From: JAJDIA01 sp031555145
Lineage (GTDB): Bacteria; Bacteroidota; Bacteroidia; Bacteroidales; Tannerellaceae
Direction: 5' to 3'
NCBI GenBank assembly: GCA_031555145.1
Contig: JAVBUR010000054.1
Span: 59,204 to 123,203 of the forward strand
DNA length: 64,000 nucleotides
Position 1 is the stretch's first letter. Every line of letters begins with the position of its first letter. Of the stretch, positions 38,469 through 46,777 are shown one piece after another. A program made the translations under genes and the position numbers. The notes beneath the pieces are model-generated. The model did not search any database, had not been told where the DNA came from, and saw only the letters and a program-made list of their open reading frames with translations.

Positions 38469-39716
38469 ATGAGTGCATGGGGAGCCTTTATAGGCCTATT
38501 GTTAGCAATCTTTCTCATCATCCGCAAAGTCTCACCTTTTTACAGCCTGGTACTCGGAGCCCTGATCGGCGGATTGATCGGCGGCGTTTCCCTTCCGGCC
38601 ACCGTCACACTGATGATCGACGGCGTCAAAGACGTCACTCCCGCCATCATTCGTATCCTCACCGCCGGCGTACTCTCCGGCGTACTGGTCAAAACCGGAG
38701 CGGCAGCTTCGATCTCCAATACCATCGTACACCGCCTCGGCGAACGCCACGTCTACTTAGCACTGGCGCTTGCCACGATGTTGCTCACCGCCATCGGCGT
38801 CTTTATTGATGTGGCTGTGATCACCGTCGCACCCATTGCCCTCAGCCTTGGACGCAAGTTAGCCGTTCCCCGCGCCAGTGTACTGCTGATGATGATCGGG
38901 GGAGGGAAGTGCGGTAATATCATCTCGCCCAACCCCAACACCATTATCTCCGCCGAAAACTTCCAGGCCGATCTATCGTCCGTGATGTATGTCAATATCA
39001 TCCCCGCCATCGTCGGACTCTTCTTCACCGTCTACCTCATCTCCCGCCTCCTCCCGAAGAAAGGCGATCTGATCACAGCCGAGGAGATCAGCGACCGGCA
39101 GGAAGACCTTCCCTCGTTCGGCACCAGTATGGTAGCTCCCCTGGTGACGATCCTGCTCCTATCCTTCCGTCCCTTGTTCGGTATCGTGATCGACCCGCTG
39201 ATCGCCCTCCCCGTTGGCGGGCTCGCCGGCATATTGGCGATGCGGAAACTACCCCTGCTCCGCGATAGCCTCACCTACGGATTGGAAAAGATGTCCGTCG
39301 TATCCGTCCTCCTCATCGGTACCGGAACCATCGCCGGCGTGATAAAGGCTTCCACCATCAAAGATGTGTTGCTCGACGTGCTGGCTTACACTAATATGGG
39401 AGAAATACTGATCGCCCCCCTCTCCGGAGCCCTGATGTCGGCTGCCACAGCCTCCACTACTGCCGGGGCCACCGTAGCTTCCTCTTCGTTTGCCGAAACG
39501 ATCACCGCCGCCGGTATCACTGCCGTATGGGGCGCCGCTATGATCAACTCCGGTGCGACCGTACTCGACCACCTTCCCCACGGATCCTTCTTCCATGCCA
39601 CCGGAGGCGTGACCAATACAAACATCAACAACCGCCTCAAACTCATCCCCTACGAAACGGCAATCGGCATCGTGCTGACCACCGGCTCAGTCATTGCCTG
39701 CCTTGTCGCCGGATAA
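38469..39716 (+). CDS. GntP-family permease, probably for glycerate or a related sugar acid
   Basis: 415 residues with about 12 hydrophobic segments. GntP transporters are inner-membrane H+ symporters for gluconate and related acids. Family-like phrases are GVLVKTGAAASISNTIV, LMMIGGGKCGNIISPNPNT, GTGTIAGVIKAS and a C-terminal AMINSGATVLDHLPHGSFFH. Pairing with glycerate kinase suggests D-glycerate or a hydroxy acid that yields it; this is inference from context. A hairpin at 39734-39775 follows the gene. Confidence 0.88.
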   Translation: MSAWGAFIGLLLAIFLIIRKVSPFYSLVLGALIGGLIGGVSLPATVTLMIDGVKDVTPAIIRILTAGVLSGVLVKTGAAASISNTIVHRLGERHVYLALALATMLLTAIGVFIDVAVITVAPIALSLGRKLAVPRASVLLMMIGGGKCGNIISPNPNTIISAENFQADLSSVMYVNIIPAIVGLFFTVYLISRLLPKKGDLITAEEISDRQEDLPSFGTSMVAPLVTILLLSFRPLFGIVIDPLIALPVGGLAGILAMRKLPLLRDSLTYGLEKMSVVSVLLIGTGTIAGVIKASTIKDVLLDVLAYTNMGEILIAPLSGALMSAATASTTAGATVASSSFAETITAAGITAVWGAAMINSGATVLDHLPHGSFFHATGGVTNTNINNRLKLIPYETAIGIVLTTGSVIACLVAG

Positions 39717-39733
39717 ACCTTTTATTCATTATT

Positions 39734-39775
39734 ACAACAAAGGGAAGCTCTGCTGTCAGGCAGGGCTTCTGTTGT
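39734..39775 (+). terminator. Hairpin after the permease gene
   Basis: ACAAC pairs with GTTGT outside a 10-bp stem GAAGCTCTGC / GCAGGGCTTC region (44-53 with 60-69 of 397xx), loop of 6. There is no long T-run, so termination is likely but not certain. Confidence 0.55.
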
Positions 39776-39843
39776 TAACAACAAAAGAATCGCATATTGT
39801 TAATAAAAGTTCAGCCGGATGTCACTACTTGATTTGCAATCAC

Positions 39844-39851
39844 TATCTTTG
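39844..39851 (+). promoter_or_regulatory. -7 box for the prolyl oligopeptidase gene
   Basis: TATCTTTG, the commonest form of TAnnTTTG, 31 bp upstream of the ATG at 39883. Confidence 0.55.
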
Positions 39852-39882
39852 CACCTATAAAACCCATTCAATCAAGGACATC

Positions 39883-42006
39883 ATGAAGAAAGCAATCTTA
39901 TTACTTACCGGAATCATGGCAGTAGCATGTACCCCCAAGCAGCCGCAGTTGGTTTATCCTGAGACGGCGAAAGACAACACCGTAGACACGTACTTCGGAA
40001 CACAGGTAGCCGACCCCTATCGTTGGCTTGAAAACGACACCAGCGCCGCCACCGCCGCATGGGTCGGAGCCGAAAACAAAGTGACAAACGAATACCTGGC
40101 GCGCATCCCCTACCGTGCACAGTTACTCGACCGACTCACCAAACTCGCCGATTATGAAAAGATCGGCACCCCGTTCAAGAAACATGGCAAATATTATTTC
40201 TACAAGAACGACGGTTTGCAGAACCAGAGCGTACTCTACGTACAAGACTCACTCACGGATACCCCCAGCGTCTTCCTCGATCCGAACAAACTGTCGGACG
40301 ACGGTACCGTGGCCCTCTCCGGACTCTCTTTCTCGAACGACGGAAAGTATGCCGCCTACACCATCTCGCGCAGTGGATCAGACTGGCAGGAGATCTTTGT
40401 CATGGATCTCGCAACCGGTACACTGCTTGACGACCATATCCTTTGGGCTAAGTTCTCCGGTGCTTCCTGGAAAGGCGACGGCTTCTACTACAGCGCCTAT
40501 GATACGGCCAAAGACGGAAAAGAATTCTCCAACGTAAACGAAAATCATAAGGTATACTACCACAAGCTGGGCGAACCGCAGACAGCCGACAAGCTCGTCT
40601 ACCAGAACCCCGCCTACCCGAAACGTTTCTACAGAGCCAGCGTGAGCGAAGATGAACACGTACTCTTCTTCTTTGAGTCGGGTGCAGGACGTGGCAATAC
40701 CGTCTTCATGCAAGACCTCACAAAGGCCAACGCACCTATCGTGCAACTGACCACAGACATGGACTACGACTACTATCCCGTCGAAGTCATTGGCGACCAG
40801 GTCTATTTCCAGACCAACTACCAAGCCCCCAAAGGCCGTATCATGATCGCCGACGTCAAACAGCCTACACTGGAGAACTGGAAAGAACTCGTTCCTGAAT
40901 CCGAATCTGTTCTCTCCGGTTCACAAGTCATCGGCGACAAACTCTTCCTCACCTACGACCAGGATGCCTCCAACCATGCCTACGTATACGGGCTTGATGG
41001 CAAGCAGATCCAGGAGATCAAACTGCCGGGACTCGGCTCTGCCCGTTTCAGCGGTGACAAGGATGACAAGGAATGCTTCTTCAGTTTCACCTCCTTCACC
41101 TTCCCGGGTTCCACCTTTACCTACGACATGGACAACAACACCTACGAACTCTTCCGTGCTCCCGAGGTAGACTTTAATCCGGAAGACTTCACCACCGAAC
41201 AGGTATTCTTCGCCAGCAAAGACGGCACGCAGGTACCTATGTTCCTCACCTATAAGAAAGGACTGCAGAAAAACGGCAAGAACCCCGTTTACCTCTACGG
41301 CTACGGTGGCTTCAATATCAGTCTCAACCCGGGCTTCTCGACCTCACGTATCCCGTTCCTCGAAAATGGTGGAATCTATGCACAAGTGAACCTCCGTGGT
41401 GGTGGCGAATACGGTGAAGACTGGCACGTAGCCGGTACAAAGATGCAGAAACAGAACGTCTTCGACGACTTCATCGCCTCTGCCGAATACCTCATCAGCC
41501 AGCAATACACCAGCCCGAAAGAGATCGCCATCGTGGGCGGCTCGAACGGCGGCCTGCTCGTCGGTGCCTGTATGACACAACGTCCCGAACTCTTCGCCGT
41601 AGCCATTCCCGAAGTAGGTGTAATGGATATGCTCCGCTACCACAAGTTCACCATCGGTTGGAACTGGGCCAGCGACTACGGCACGAGCGAAGATAGTAAG
41701 GAAATGTTCGAATACCTCAAAGGTTACTCACCGCTGCACACCCTGACAGCCGGCACCAAATACCCGGCCACCCTGGTGACGACAGCCGACCACGACGACC
41801 GTGTAGTACCCGCCCACTCCTTCAAGTTTGCGGCCACCCTGCAGGAATGTAACGACGGTACCAACCCTACCCTCATCCGCATCGACACCAAAGCCGGACA
41901 CGGCGGTGGTAAGCCCCTGGCCAAGGTGTTGGAAGAACAAGCCGACATCTACGCCTTCATCATGTACAACCTGGGCATGAAACCCACCTTTGAAACAAGC
42001 AAATAA
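39883..42006 (+). CDS. Prolyl oligopeptidase family serine peptidase (S9A), lipoprotein
   Basis: 707 residues from the ATG at 39883; the open frame extends further upstream but without a signal sequence. MKKAILLLTGIMAVAC is a lipoprotein signal with the cysteine at residue 16. A seven-bladed propeller precedes the alpha/beta-hydrolase domain. The triad reads S554 (GGSNGGL), D638 (HDDRVVP) and H673 (KAGHGGGK), with spacing close to mammalian prolyl oligopeptidase. It cleaves short peptides after proline. Lipidation places it on the periplasmic or outer face of a membrane, unlike the cytosolic eukaryotic enzyme. It has its own promoter and terminator. Confidence 0.95.
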   Translation: MKKAILLLTGIMAVACTPKQPQLVYPETAKDNTVDTYFGTQVADPYRWLENDTSAATAAWVGAENKVTNEYLARIPYRAQLLDRLTKLADYEKIGTPFKKHGKYYFYKNDGLQNQSVLYVQDSLTDTPSVFLDPNKLSDDGTVALSGLSFSNDGKYAAYTISRSGSDWQEIFVMDLATGTLLDDHILWAKFSGASWKGDGFYYSAYDTAKDGKEFSNVNENHKVYYHKLGEPQTADKLVYQNPAYPKRFYRASVSEDEHVLFFFESGAGRGNTVFMQDLTKANAPIVQLTTDMDYDYYPVEVIGDQVYFQTNYQAPKGRIMIADVKQPTLENWKELVPESESVLSGSQVIGDKLFLTYDQDASNHAYVYGLDGKQIQEIKLPGLGSARFSGDKDDKECFFSFTSFTFPGSTFTYDMDNNTYELFRAPEVDFNPEDFTTEQVFFASKDGTQVPMFLTYKKGLQKNGKNPVYLYGYGGFNISLNPGFSTSRIPFLENGGIYAQVNLRGGGEYGEDWHVAGTKMQKQNVFDDFIASAEYLISQQYTSPKEIAIVGGSNGGLLVGACMTQRPELFAVAIPEVGVMDMLRYHKFTIGWNWASDYGTSEDSKEMFEYLKGYSPLHTLTAGTKYPATLVTTADHDDRVVPAHSFKFAATLQECNDGTNPTLIRIDTKAGHGGGKPLAKVLEEQADIYAFIMYNLGMKPTFETSK

Positions 42007-42018
42007 GCAACCCCATCC

Positions 42019-42064
42019 AACGGGCATAAGCAAACTATCCAACTGCTTATGCCCGTTTCTTTTT
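42019..42064 (+). terminator. Terminator after the prolyl oligopeptidase gene
   Basis: A perfect 14-bp stem, AACGGGCATAAGCA (42019-42032) with TGCTTATGCCCGTT (42044-42057), has an 11-nt loop and is followed by TCTTTTT. Confidence 0.85.
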
Positions 42065-42070
42065 ATACAG

Positions 42071-42442
42071 ATGGAAACCCCTAAGCCTCGTACCGTAGAC
42101 GAATATATCGCCACCGCTCCCCTCCAGGCAAGAGAATACCTGGAACGGTTACGTTTTGCTATTCTCCAAGCTGCTCCTCATGCCGAAGAAAGCGTCTACT
42201 ACGAGCTACCGGTATACCGCCAAAACGGCATACTGCTCTACTTCGGTGGATTCACCCAACACGTCAGCCTCTACCCTGGTCCAACCACCATCACCGCCTT
42301 CCAGAAAGAACTGGCACCCTACAAGACCGCCGGCGGCACCATCCGCTTCCCCCTCAACAAACCACTCCCGATACCGCTGATAAAAAAAATGGTGGCCTAC
42401 AGGGTCAAAGAAAACCATTCAACACATCAAATCCAACACTGA
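42071..42442 (+). CDS. DUF1801 (YdhG-like) domain protein
   Basis: 123 residues from the ATG at 42071 (METPKPRTVDEYIATAP). The single DUF1801 domain is clear from ESVYYELPVYRQNGILLYFGGF, HVSLYPGP and FPLNKPLPIPLIKKMVAYRV. The family is widespread, small, soluble and of unknown biochemical role. It begins 14 bp after the T-run-adjacent terminator of the preceding gene, with little room for a promoter, so read-through from prolyl oligopeptidase transcription is possible. The next gene starts one base after its stop codon. Confidence 0.85.
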   Translation: METPKPRTVDEYIATAPLQAREYLERLRFAILQAAPHAEESVYYELPVYRQNGILLYFGGFTQHVSLYPGPTTITAFQKELAPYKTAGGTIRFPLNKPLPIPLIKKMVAYRVKENHSTHQIQH

Positions 42443-42443
42443 A

Positions 42444-43622
42444 ATGAAGCCTACTCTGATACTACTCGTCCTCCTTTCATCTTCCTTTGGCTATGGACAG
42501 AAGGTGCCCGTCAGCCAAAAACAGCAGCCTGCATCCGGTCAATTGATCACAATCGATGTACACTCGGCCTACCAGCATAGAACGACTGCACCACCTTTGA
42601 GCGATCTAGTCGAGGATATCGAATTCATCCCATTGGAAACGACAGACAATTGCCTGCTGGACGGAAACCTGGCAGATATTGTCGTCACTGCCGAAAACAT
42701 CCTTGTGTTTGACTATAACCTGGGCTATCGCTTCAACCGGAAAGGTAAATTCATTAACCGCATCGGCAAACGCGGACAAGGTCCGGAAGAATTAATCAAG
42801 CCGATGAGCATGGAGGTGGACACAACAAACAAATGTGTATACTTTATTGACAGACCTTACCTGGTGATGTACGACTACAACGGGAAGTATCTGAGCAGGA
42901 TAAAAATCGATCTGTTTACACACAAAGCATTGCTCTATGGCGATCAACAATTCGCCATACAAAACCGAGGATACGATTATGGGAAACCGGGTGATCGCTA
43001 TGGCATCTACTTCTTCTCCGGAAAAGAGGGAAAATTTGTAGCGCGGATGGCCTGCGAGCATATGCAGAAACGAATCCCACTAAGTATGAGCGCCCCATTC
43101 CCCTATTTGTTCAATAATGAAGTATACGTAAAGGATGTTTGGTCTGACACGATTTATCGTGTAAAAACGCCCCTAGATCTGGAAGCCTATGCAGTAGTAA
43201 ACAGGGGAAAACTGACAGCAAGGACGACCGATGACACTTCACTTTATACCGGAAAAACCACGCCGAACGACCAGCTTGTCATTGAAATATACCGAATCAT
43301 GGAAACAAGCCGCTTTATGTTCTTTGCTACCAACAAAGGCACTATTTGCCATGACAAAGTCAAAAAAGTTACTTCTTTTGCCGAATGGACTGAGAGCGGG
43401 ATCAATCATACCGACGATCTCTATGGAGGCCCGGGTATCAAACCATTACCTGATTGTGTATCAGGCAACTCTATCCAAACGTACCGGCATACGGCAGATA
43501 TCCTTGGCAATACAACTAAAAATCACCGGATCACCGGATCACAATTCGCCCACTACCAACAGATGGTGAACAAATTGGACCCGGAAGATAACCCGGTAAT
43601 TATGATACTTCGTTTACATTAA
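42444..43622 (+). CDS. Secreted 6-bladed beta-propeller protein
   Basis: 392 residues. A signal peptide (about 1-18, ending GYGQ) leads into the typical Bacteroidales 6-bladed propeller start: DLVEDIEFIPLETTDNCLLDGNLADIV-like, then NRKGKFINRIGKRGQGPEELIKP (about 95-115). Repeated YNxxGKYLSRI-type strands follow. Such proteins are exported and often associate with surface nutrient systems, but the ligand is unknown. It begins one base after the DUF1801 stop, so the two are co-translated. A 904-bp gene-free repeat region follows. Confidence 0.75.
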   Translation: MKPTLILLVLLSSSFGYGQKVPVSQKQQPASGQLITIDVHSAYQHRTTAPPLSDLVEDIEFIPLETTDNCLLDGNLADIVVTAENILVFDYNLGYRFNRKGKFINRIGKRGQGPEELIKPMSMEVDTTNKCVYFIDRPYLVMYDYNGKYLSRIKIDLFTHKALLYGDQQFAIQNRGYDYGKPGDRYGIYFFSGKEGKFVARMACEHMQKRIPLSMSAPFPYLFNNEVYVKDVWSDTIYRVKTPLDLEAYAVVNRGKLTARTTDDTSLYTGKTTPNDQLVIEIYRIMETSRFMFFATNKGTICHDKVKKVTSFAEWTESGINHTDDLYGGPGIKPLPDCVSGNSIQTYRHTADILGNTTKNHRITGSQFAHYQQMVNKLDPEDNPVIMILRLH

Positions 43623-43750
43623 TTTATGTTCCATTTAGTTTGAAGCCAATGGCAGTGTTTTGTCTCTAGCCCACAAGGGCGAATCACGAAACCTTCAGAT
43701 TCAACCATATTTGAAAGTGATTGGTGCGTCTGGCGCCCTAGTGCCCAGTA

Positions 43751-43820
43751 GCGACGGTGAATGCCCCATCGGGGCATCGTGTTGGTAGCCGTGGGTGCTG
43801 GCAAAGCCGAGCCCACGGTT
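43751..43820 (+). repeat. Element A copy 1, two-hairpin repeat
   Basis: About 70 bp: hairpin ATGCCCC-atc-GGGGCAT, invariant linker CGTGTTGGTAG, then outer stem CCGTGGG / CCCACGG enclosing GGC-aaa-GCC. It forms an imperfect inverted repeat with 43916-43986. Stem differences from the other copies are compensatory. Confidence 0.7.
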
Positions 43821-43850
43821 AATGGGATTACCCTCAATGATTTTGCACCG

Positions 43851-43890
43851 CGTCAGTGGTGCCGGCCTATCAACCACGGCACCACTGACG
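43851..43890. repeat. Perfect 14-bp hairpin between the two element A copies
   Basis: CGTCAGTGGTGCCG (43851-43864) pairs with CGGCACCACTGACG (43877-43890) around a 12-nt loop; one G-U and two G-C pairs extend the stem to 17 bp. Confidence 0.75.
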
Positions 43891-43915
43891 TGGCCCAAAC
43901 CCCCCTCCCAACCTA

Positions 43916-43986
43916 AACCAGGGGCTTGGCTGCGCCTGCACCCCTGGCTACCAACACGATGCCCGTGATCGGGCATTCACCGTCGC
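43916..43986 (-). repeat. Element A copy 2, two-hairpin repeat
   Basis: On the minus strand: hairpin ATGCCCG-atca-CGGGCAT, linker CGTGTTGGTAG, then stem CCAGGGG / CCCCTGG enclosing GGC-gca-GCC. Relative to copy 1, one pair in hairpin 1 and three pairs in hairpin 2 change on both sides together. Confidence 0.7.
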
Positions 43987-44061
43987 ATCGGGCGAGCAGA
44001 CTTCGCACCCACACACGCCATTACCTACGTTGGAAATATTCAGATTCTGGAAAATCTGAAG

Positions 44062-44135
44062 ATCCGGCACGCTGCCCTTTACGGATCAACTGCATTCTCT
44101 CTCTACACGAAGTTTTTTTCAAATTTATCTGTCAC
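44062..44135 (-). repeat. Conserved block of the composite module, copy 1
   Basis: On the minus strand it begins GTGACAGAT and contains the motifs CTTCGTGTAGA and GATCCGTAAAGGGCAG, ending GCCGGAT. It aligns along its length with 63714-63789 on the plus strand, with small gaps. On the plus strand TACTTTTG at 44142-44149 next to it matches a -7 box directed into the palindrome array. Confidence 0.7.
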
Positions 44136-44208
44136 GCGTATTACTTTTGTGCAGGACGAGGCAAACCGGCATGACCAGCCTCTGAAATCGAGGCTGTGAT
44201 GCACGAGG

Positions 44209-44317
44209 AGTTTCATCAGCATGGAACTAAAAGTTCCACCTGCATAAACTTTTTGTTTCATGCTGATGGAACTTTTTGTTCCTTATGATAAACTTTTAGT
44301 TCCATGCAGATGGAACT
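44209..44317. repeat. 22-bp-period palindrome array, copy 1
   Basis: Fifteen-base palindromes such as GGAACTAAAAGTTCC and GGAACTTTTTGTTCC start at 44223, 44245, 44268, 44289 and (partial) 44312. They are separated by 7-8 nt spacers like ATGCTGAT and ATGCAGAT, which are themselves flanked symmetrically. The same units occur at 63303-63477. The period is 21-23 bp, about two helical turns. Confidence 0.8.
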
Positions 44318-44526
44318 CCGGATGGTTGCAGGCGCGACAAAAGCAACTACACGACCCCACAACAAAAACATTCAATTCCGGCCAGAATTGAAGATTATAC
44401 AACTTCGAATACGCCCCACTTTAACAAACCAGTAACTTGGTGCAAAGAATAAAAAATACAACAGGTTTTACCGCATCTTAACGTCCTTTCCACAAGAAAA
44501 GATAAAGATAGACTATGTAAGGAGGG

Positions 44527-45762
44527 TTACGCCGTCGGTCGTTGCAGCCAGCGACGGCCGGGGTAGCGGATGGTGTACCAGGCGGCCAGCAGACCCATGG
44601 CCATGACGGTAAGGAAGACGGCGAGGAGGTCGGTCGGTATGACGTGGACAGGGTAGGCATCGATGACAAAGGCTTCGGATACGTCGCCAAGGCGGATCAG
44701 GCCGAACTCTTGTTGGACGAGGGCCAGTGCGACACCGATCACCAGGCCGACCAATGTCCCCACACCGGAGATCATCCAGCCTTCGAAGAGGAAGATGCGG
44801 CGGATCAATTGTTCGTCGGCCCCCATATTACGCAGGGTACGGATATCGGCCTGCTTTTCGATCATCAGCATCGATAGGGAACCTACGACATTGAAAAGGG
44901 CGATGGCAAGGATAAAGCACATGATGAGGAAGGTTACCCACTTCTCGATCTGCATCATCTTGAAGGAATCGGCCTGCTGTTCATAGCGGTCTTCAACACG
45001 GTAGTTGTCACCGATCGCGTCTTTGATCTTGCGCTTGACGGAGGAAAGGCTGACACCGTCGGCCAGACGGAGTTCGAGGAAGGAGACTTCCTTCTCGTAG
45101 CGGAAGAGCGAACGTGCCAGTTCGAGCGGAACAAGCACATAGCTTTCGTCGTATTGCAGTTGGTTGGTATTGAAGATACCACCGACAAAGGCATGTTCGA
45201 TATCGAAGGAGGACGCAGGATTTGCCATATTCACCGGCTCATTGCGCTTGGGAGCGAAGATATCGAGGGGCGAGACGAAACCGGCCCGTACACCCAGTTT
45301 GGCGGAGAGGCCGATACCCAAGGTGGCATAGTCGACCACATCTTCGCGAAGAGCAAAGCGTCCATCGAAGAGGACACTGTCGATCGGCACCAATTGGGGG
45401 AAGCGGTTATCAACGCCTTTTACCACGGCGATGTCCTGCTTGTCGCGATAGCGCACCATGGCGTTGTCTTGCAACACTTCACACACCAGAGTCACTTCCG
45501 GCATCTGGCGCAGCCGTTGCAATTCGGCGGCCTGCGGATCAAAGACCTTGCCGTAGCGGGGACTGATCTTCAGCTCCGGATCGAAATGGCTGGTCATCGT
45601 CAGCACCATATCGCTGAACCCATTGAACACCGACAAGGCCACCACCATCGCCATCGTAGCCACCGTCACGCCACAGACCGAAACCATCGAGATGACATTG
45701 ATGGCGTTGTGCGACTTCTTCGAAAAGAGGTAGCGGCGGGCGATATGGAACGGCAGATTCAC
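44527..45762 (-). CDS. FtsX-like/LolC-E-type ABC transporter permease
   Basis: 411 residues with the LolC/LolE layout: one N-terminal transmembrane helix (about 20-45, starting MNLPFHIARRYLFSKKS), a large periplasmic domain, and three C-terminal helices (about 270-400) with the FtsX phrase SLSMLMIEKQADIRTLRNMGA. The family extracts lipoproteins from the inner membrane or couples ATP hydrolysis to periplasmic work. No ATPase partner lies next to it. It is the last gene of aroQ-pyk-O-methyltransferase-rbfA-ftsX, starting 15 bp after rbfA. Confidence 0.85.
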   Translation of the reverse strand: MNLPFHIARRYLFSKKSHNAINVISMVSVCGVTVATMAMVVALSVFNGFSDMVLTMTSHFDPELKISPRYGKVFDPQAAELQRLRQMPEVTLVCEVLQDNAMVRYRDKQDIAVVKGVDNRFPQLVPIDSVLFDGRFALREDVVDYATLGIGLSAKLGVRAGFVSPLDIFAPKRNEPVNMANPASSFDIEHAFVGGIFNTNQLQYDESYVLVPLELARSLFRYEKEVSFLELRLADGVSLSSVKRKIKDAIGDNYRVEDRYEQQADSFKMMQIEKWVTFLIMCFILAIALFNVVGSLSMLMIEKQADIRTLRNMGADEQLIRRIFLFEGWMISGVGTLVGLVIGVALALVQQEFGLIRLGDVSEAFVIDAYPVHVIPTDLLAVFLTVMAMGLLAAWYTIRYPGRRWLQRPTA

Positions 45763-45777
45763 GGGCGAGACGACAGG

Positions 45778-46113
45778 TTACTGTTGGAGCAGTTTGTCGA
45801 TATTGTCGAGGTAGTCGAGCGAGTCGTCCACGAAGAACGTCAGTTCGGGGATCTTGCGCAGTTGCAGGCGGACACGCTGGCCGAGGTCGAACCGGATGCT
45901 CTTCGTATTTTTGCGGATCGCATCCAGCAGTTCCTTCGATTTATCCGACGGGAAGATGCTCAGATAGACCCGGGCTACGCTCAGGTCGGCACTGACACGC
46001 ACCACACTGACGGAGACGAGCGTCCCCGGCATGCCCTGTGTCTGTTTCTGGAAGATATCGCTTAGCTCCTTTTGCAGCAGGCGTCCGATCTTGTTTAATC
46101 TTGTACTTTCCAT
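45778..46113 (-). CDS. rbfA: Ribosome-binding factor A
   Basis: 111 residues, normal for RbfA. It assists late maturation of the 30S subunit and 16S rRNA 5' end processing. The KH-like fold is recognisable from TRLNKIGRLLQKELSDIF at the start, SVSVVRVSADLSVARVYLSI (about 38-57), and ELTFFVDDSLDYLDNIDKLL at the C-terminus. It sits 13 bp after the O-methyltransferase gene and 15 bp before the ftsX-like gene, so all share a transcript. Confidence 0.93.
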   Translation of the reverse strand: MESTRLNKIGRLLQKELSDIFQKQTQGMPGTLVSVSVVRVSADLSVARVYLSIFPSDKSKELLDAIRKNTKSIRFDLGQRVRLQLRKIPELTFFVDDSLDYLDNIDKLLQQ

Positions 46114-46126
46114 ATTTGTTTCGTTT

Positions 46127-46753
46127 TTACTTTTTCCACATCATTGTCAGGCCATCGCGAAGGGGAAGGATTACTTTCTCGATCCGGTCGTCCTGCTTTA
46201 TCTTCTCATTAAACGCCAATATGCCCATCGCCATCTGGTCGGAAGGATGGATGTCTTCGACCACCTTTCCGTCCCAAAGCGTGTTGTCGGCGAGGATCAG
46301 CCCGCCTGGCCGCACATAGGGAAAGACCAGGTCGAAGTAGTCGCCATACATCCGCTTGTCGGCGTCGATGAAGACCATATCAAACGTCTCGTCCAAGATA
46401 GGAATAATTTGCATGGCATCGCCGAAATGCAGCCTGATTTTTGCTTTATGGGGCGAGTGCAGCAGATAGCGCTGGATAAAATCCTCCATTTCATCGTTGA
46501 TTTCAATGGTATGGATCAGGGCATCATCGTCCAGTCCCTCGGCCATGCAAAGGGTGGCATAACCTGTATAAGTGCCTATTTCGAGGATACGCCGCGGGCG
46601 GAGCATCCGGCAAAACATCTTCAGGATACGCCCCTGCACATGCCCCGAGATCATGCGGGGACGAAGCAGGTTCACATGGGCGTCGCGATTGAGGGTCGAA
46701 AGCAACTCGCCCTCCTCATCACTGTACGCACGGATGTATTCCTCTATCGTCAT
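46127..46753 (-). CDS. SAM-dependent O-methyltransferase (class I, COMT-like)
   Basis: 208 residues. The Rossmann motif ILEIGTYTGYATLCMAEGL (about 56-74) binds S-adenosylmethionine. MVFIDADKRMYGDYFDLV and LILADNTLWDGKV provide the metal-binding aspartate and asparagine typical of the caffeoyl-CoA/catechol O-methyltransferase family. The substrate is unknown. The gene is locked in the aroQ-pyk-rbfA operon, 24 bp after pyk, which suggests a housekeeping role. Confidence 0.9.
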   Translation of the reverse strand: MTIEEYIRAYSDEEGELLSTLNRDAHVNLLRPRMISGHVQGRILKMFCRMLRPRRILEIGTYTGYATLCMAEGLDDDALIHTIEINDEMEDFIQRYLLHSPHKAKIRLHFGDAMQIIPILDETFDMVFIDADKRMYGDYFDLVFPYVRPGGLILADNTLWDGKVVEDIHPSDQMAMGILAFNEKIKQDDRIEKVILPLRDGLTMMWKK

Positions 46754-46777
46754 CGCACTGATTTCCGGTCGTATCGC

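Larger units (their letters stand above)
43751..44320 (-). repeat. Composite noncoding module, copy 1 (reads on minus strand)
   Basis: This fills most of the 904-bp gap between the propeller gene and the ftsX-like gene. Read on the minus strand, the order is a palindrome array (44317-44209), a conserved block (44135-44062), two-hairpin element A (43986-43916), a central hairpin (43851-43890), then an opposed second element A (43820-43751). The first three components recur in the same order on the plus strand at 63303-64000. No plausible coding frame covers it. Confidence 0.7.

Noticed and set aside
43701..44174. Open frames of 82-91 codons on both strands in the 43.6-44.5 kb gap
   Set aside because: They run through the inverted repeats of element A, their products have no recognisable domain, and composition follows the repeats rather than coding sequence.
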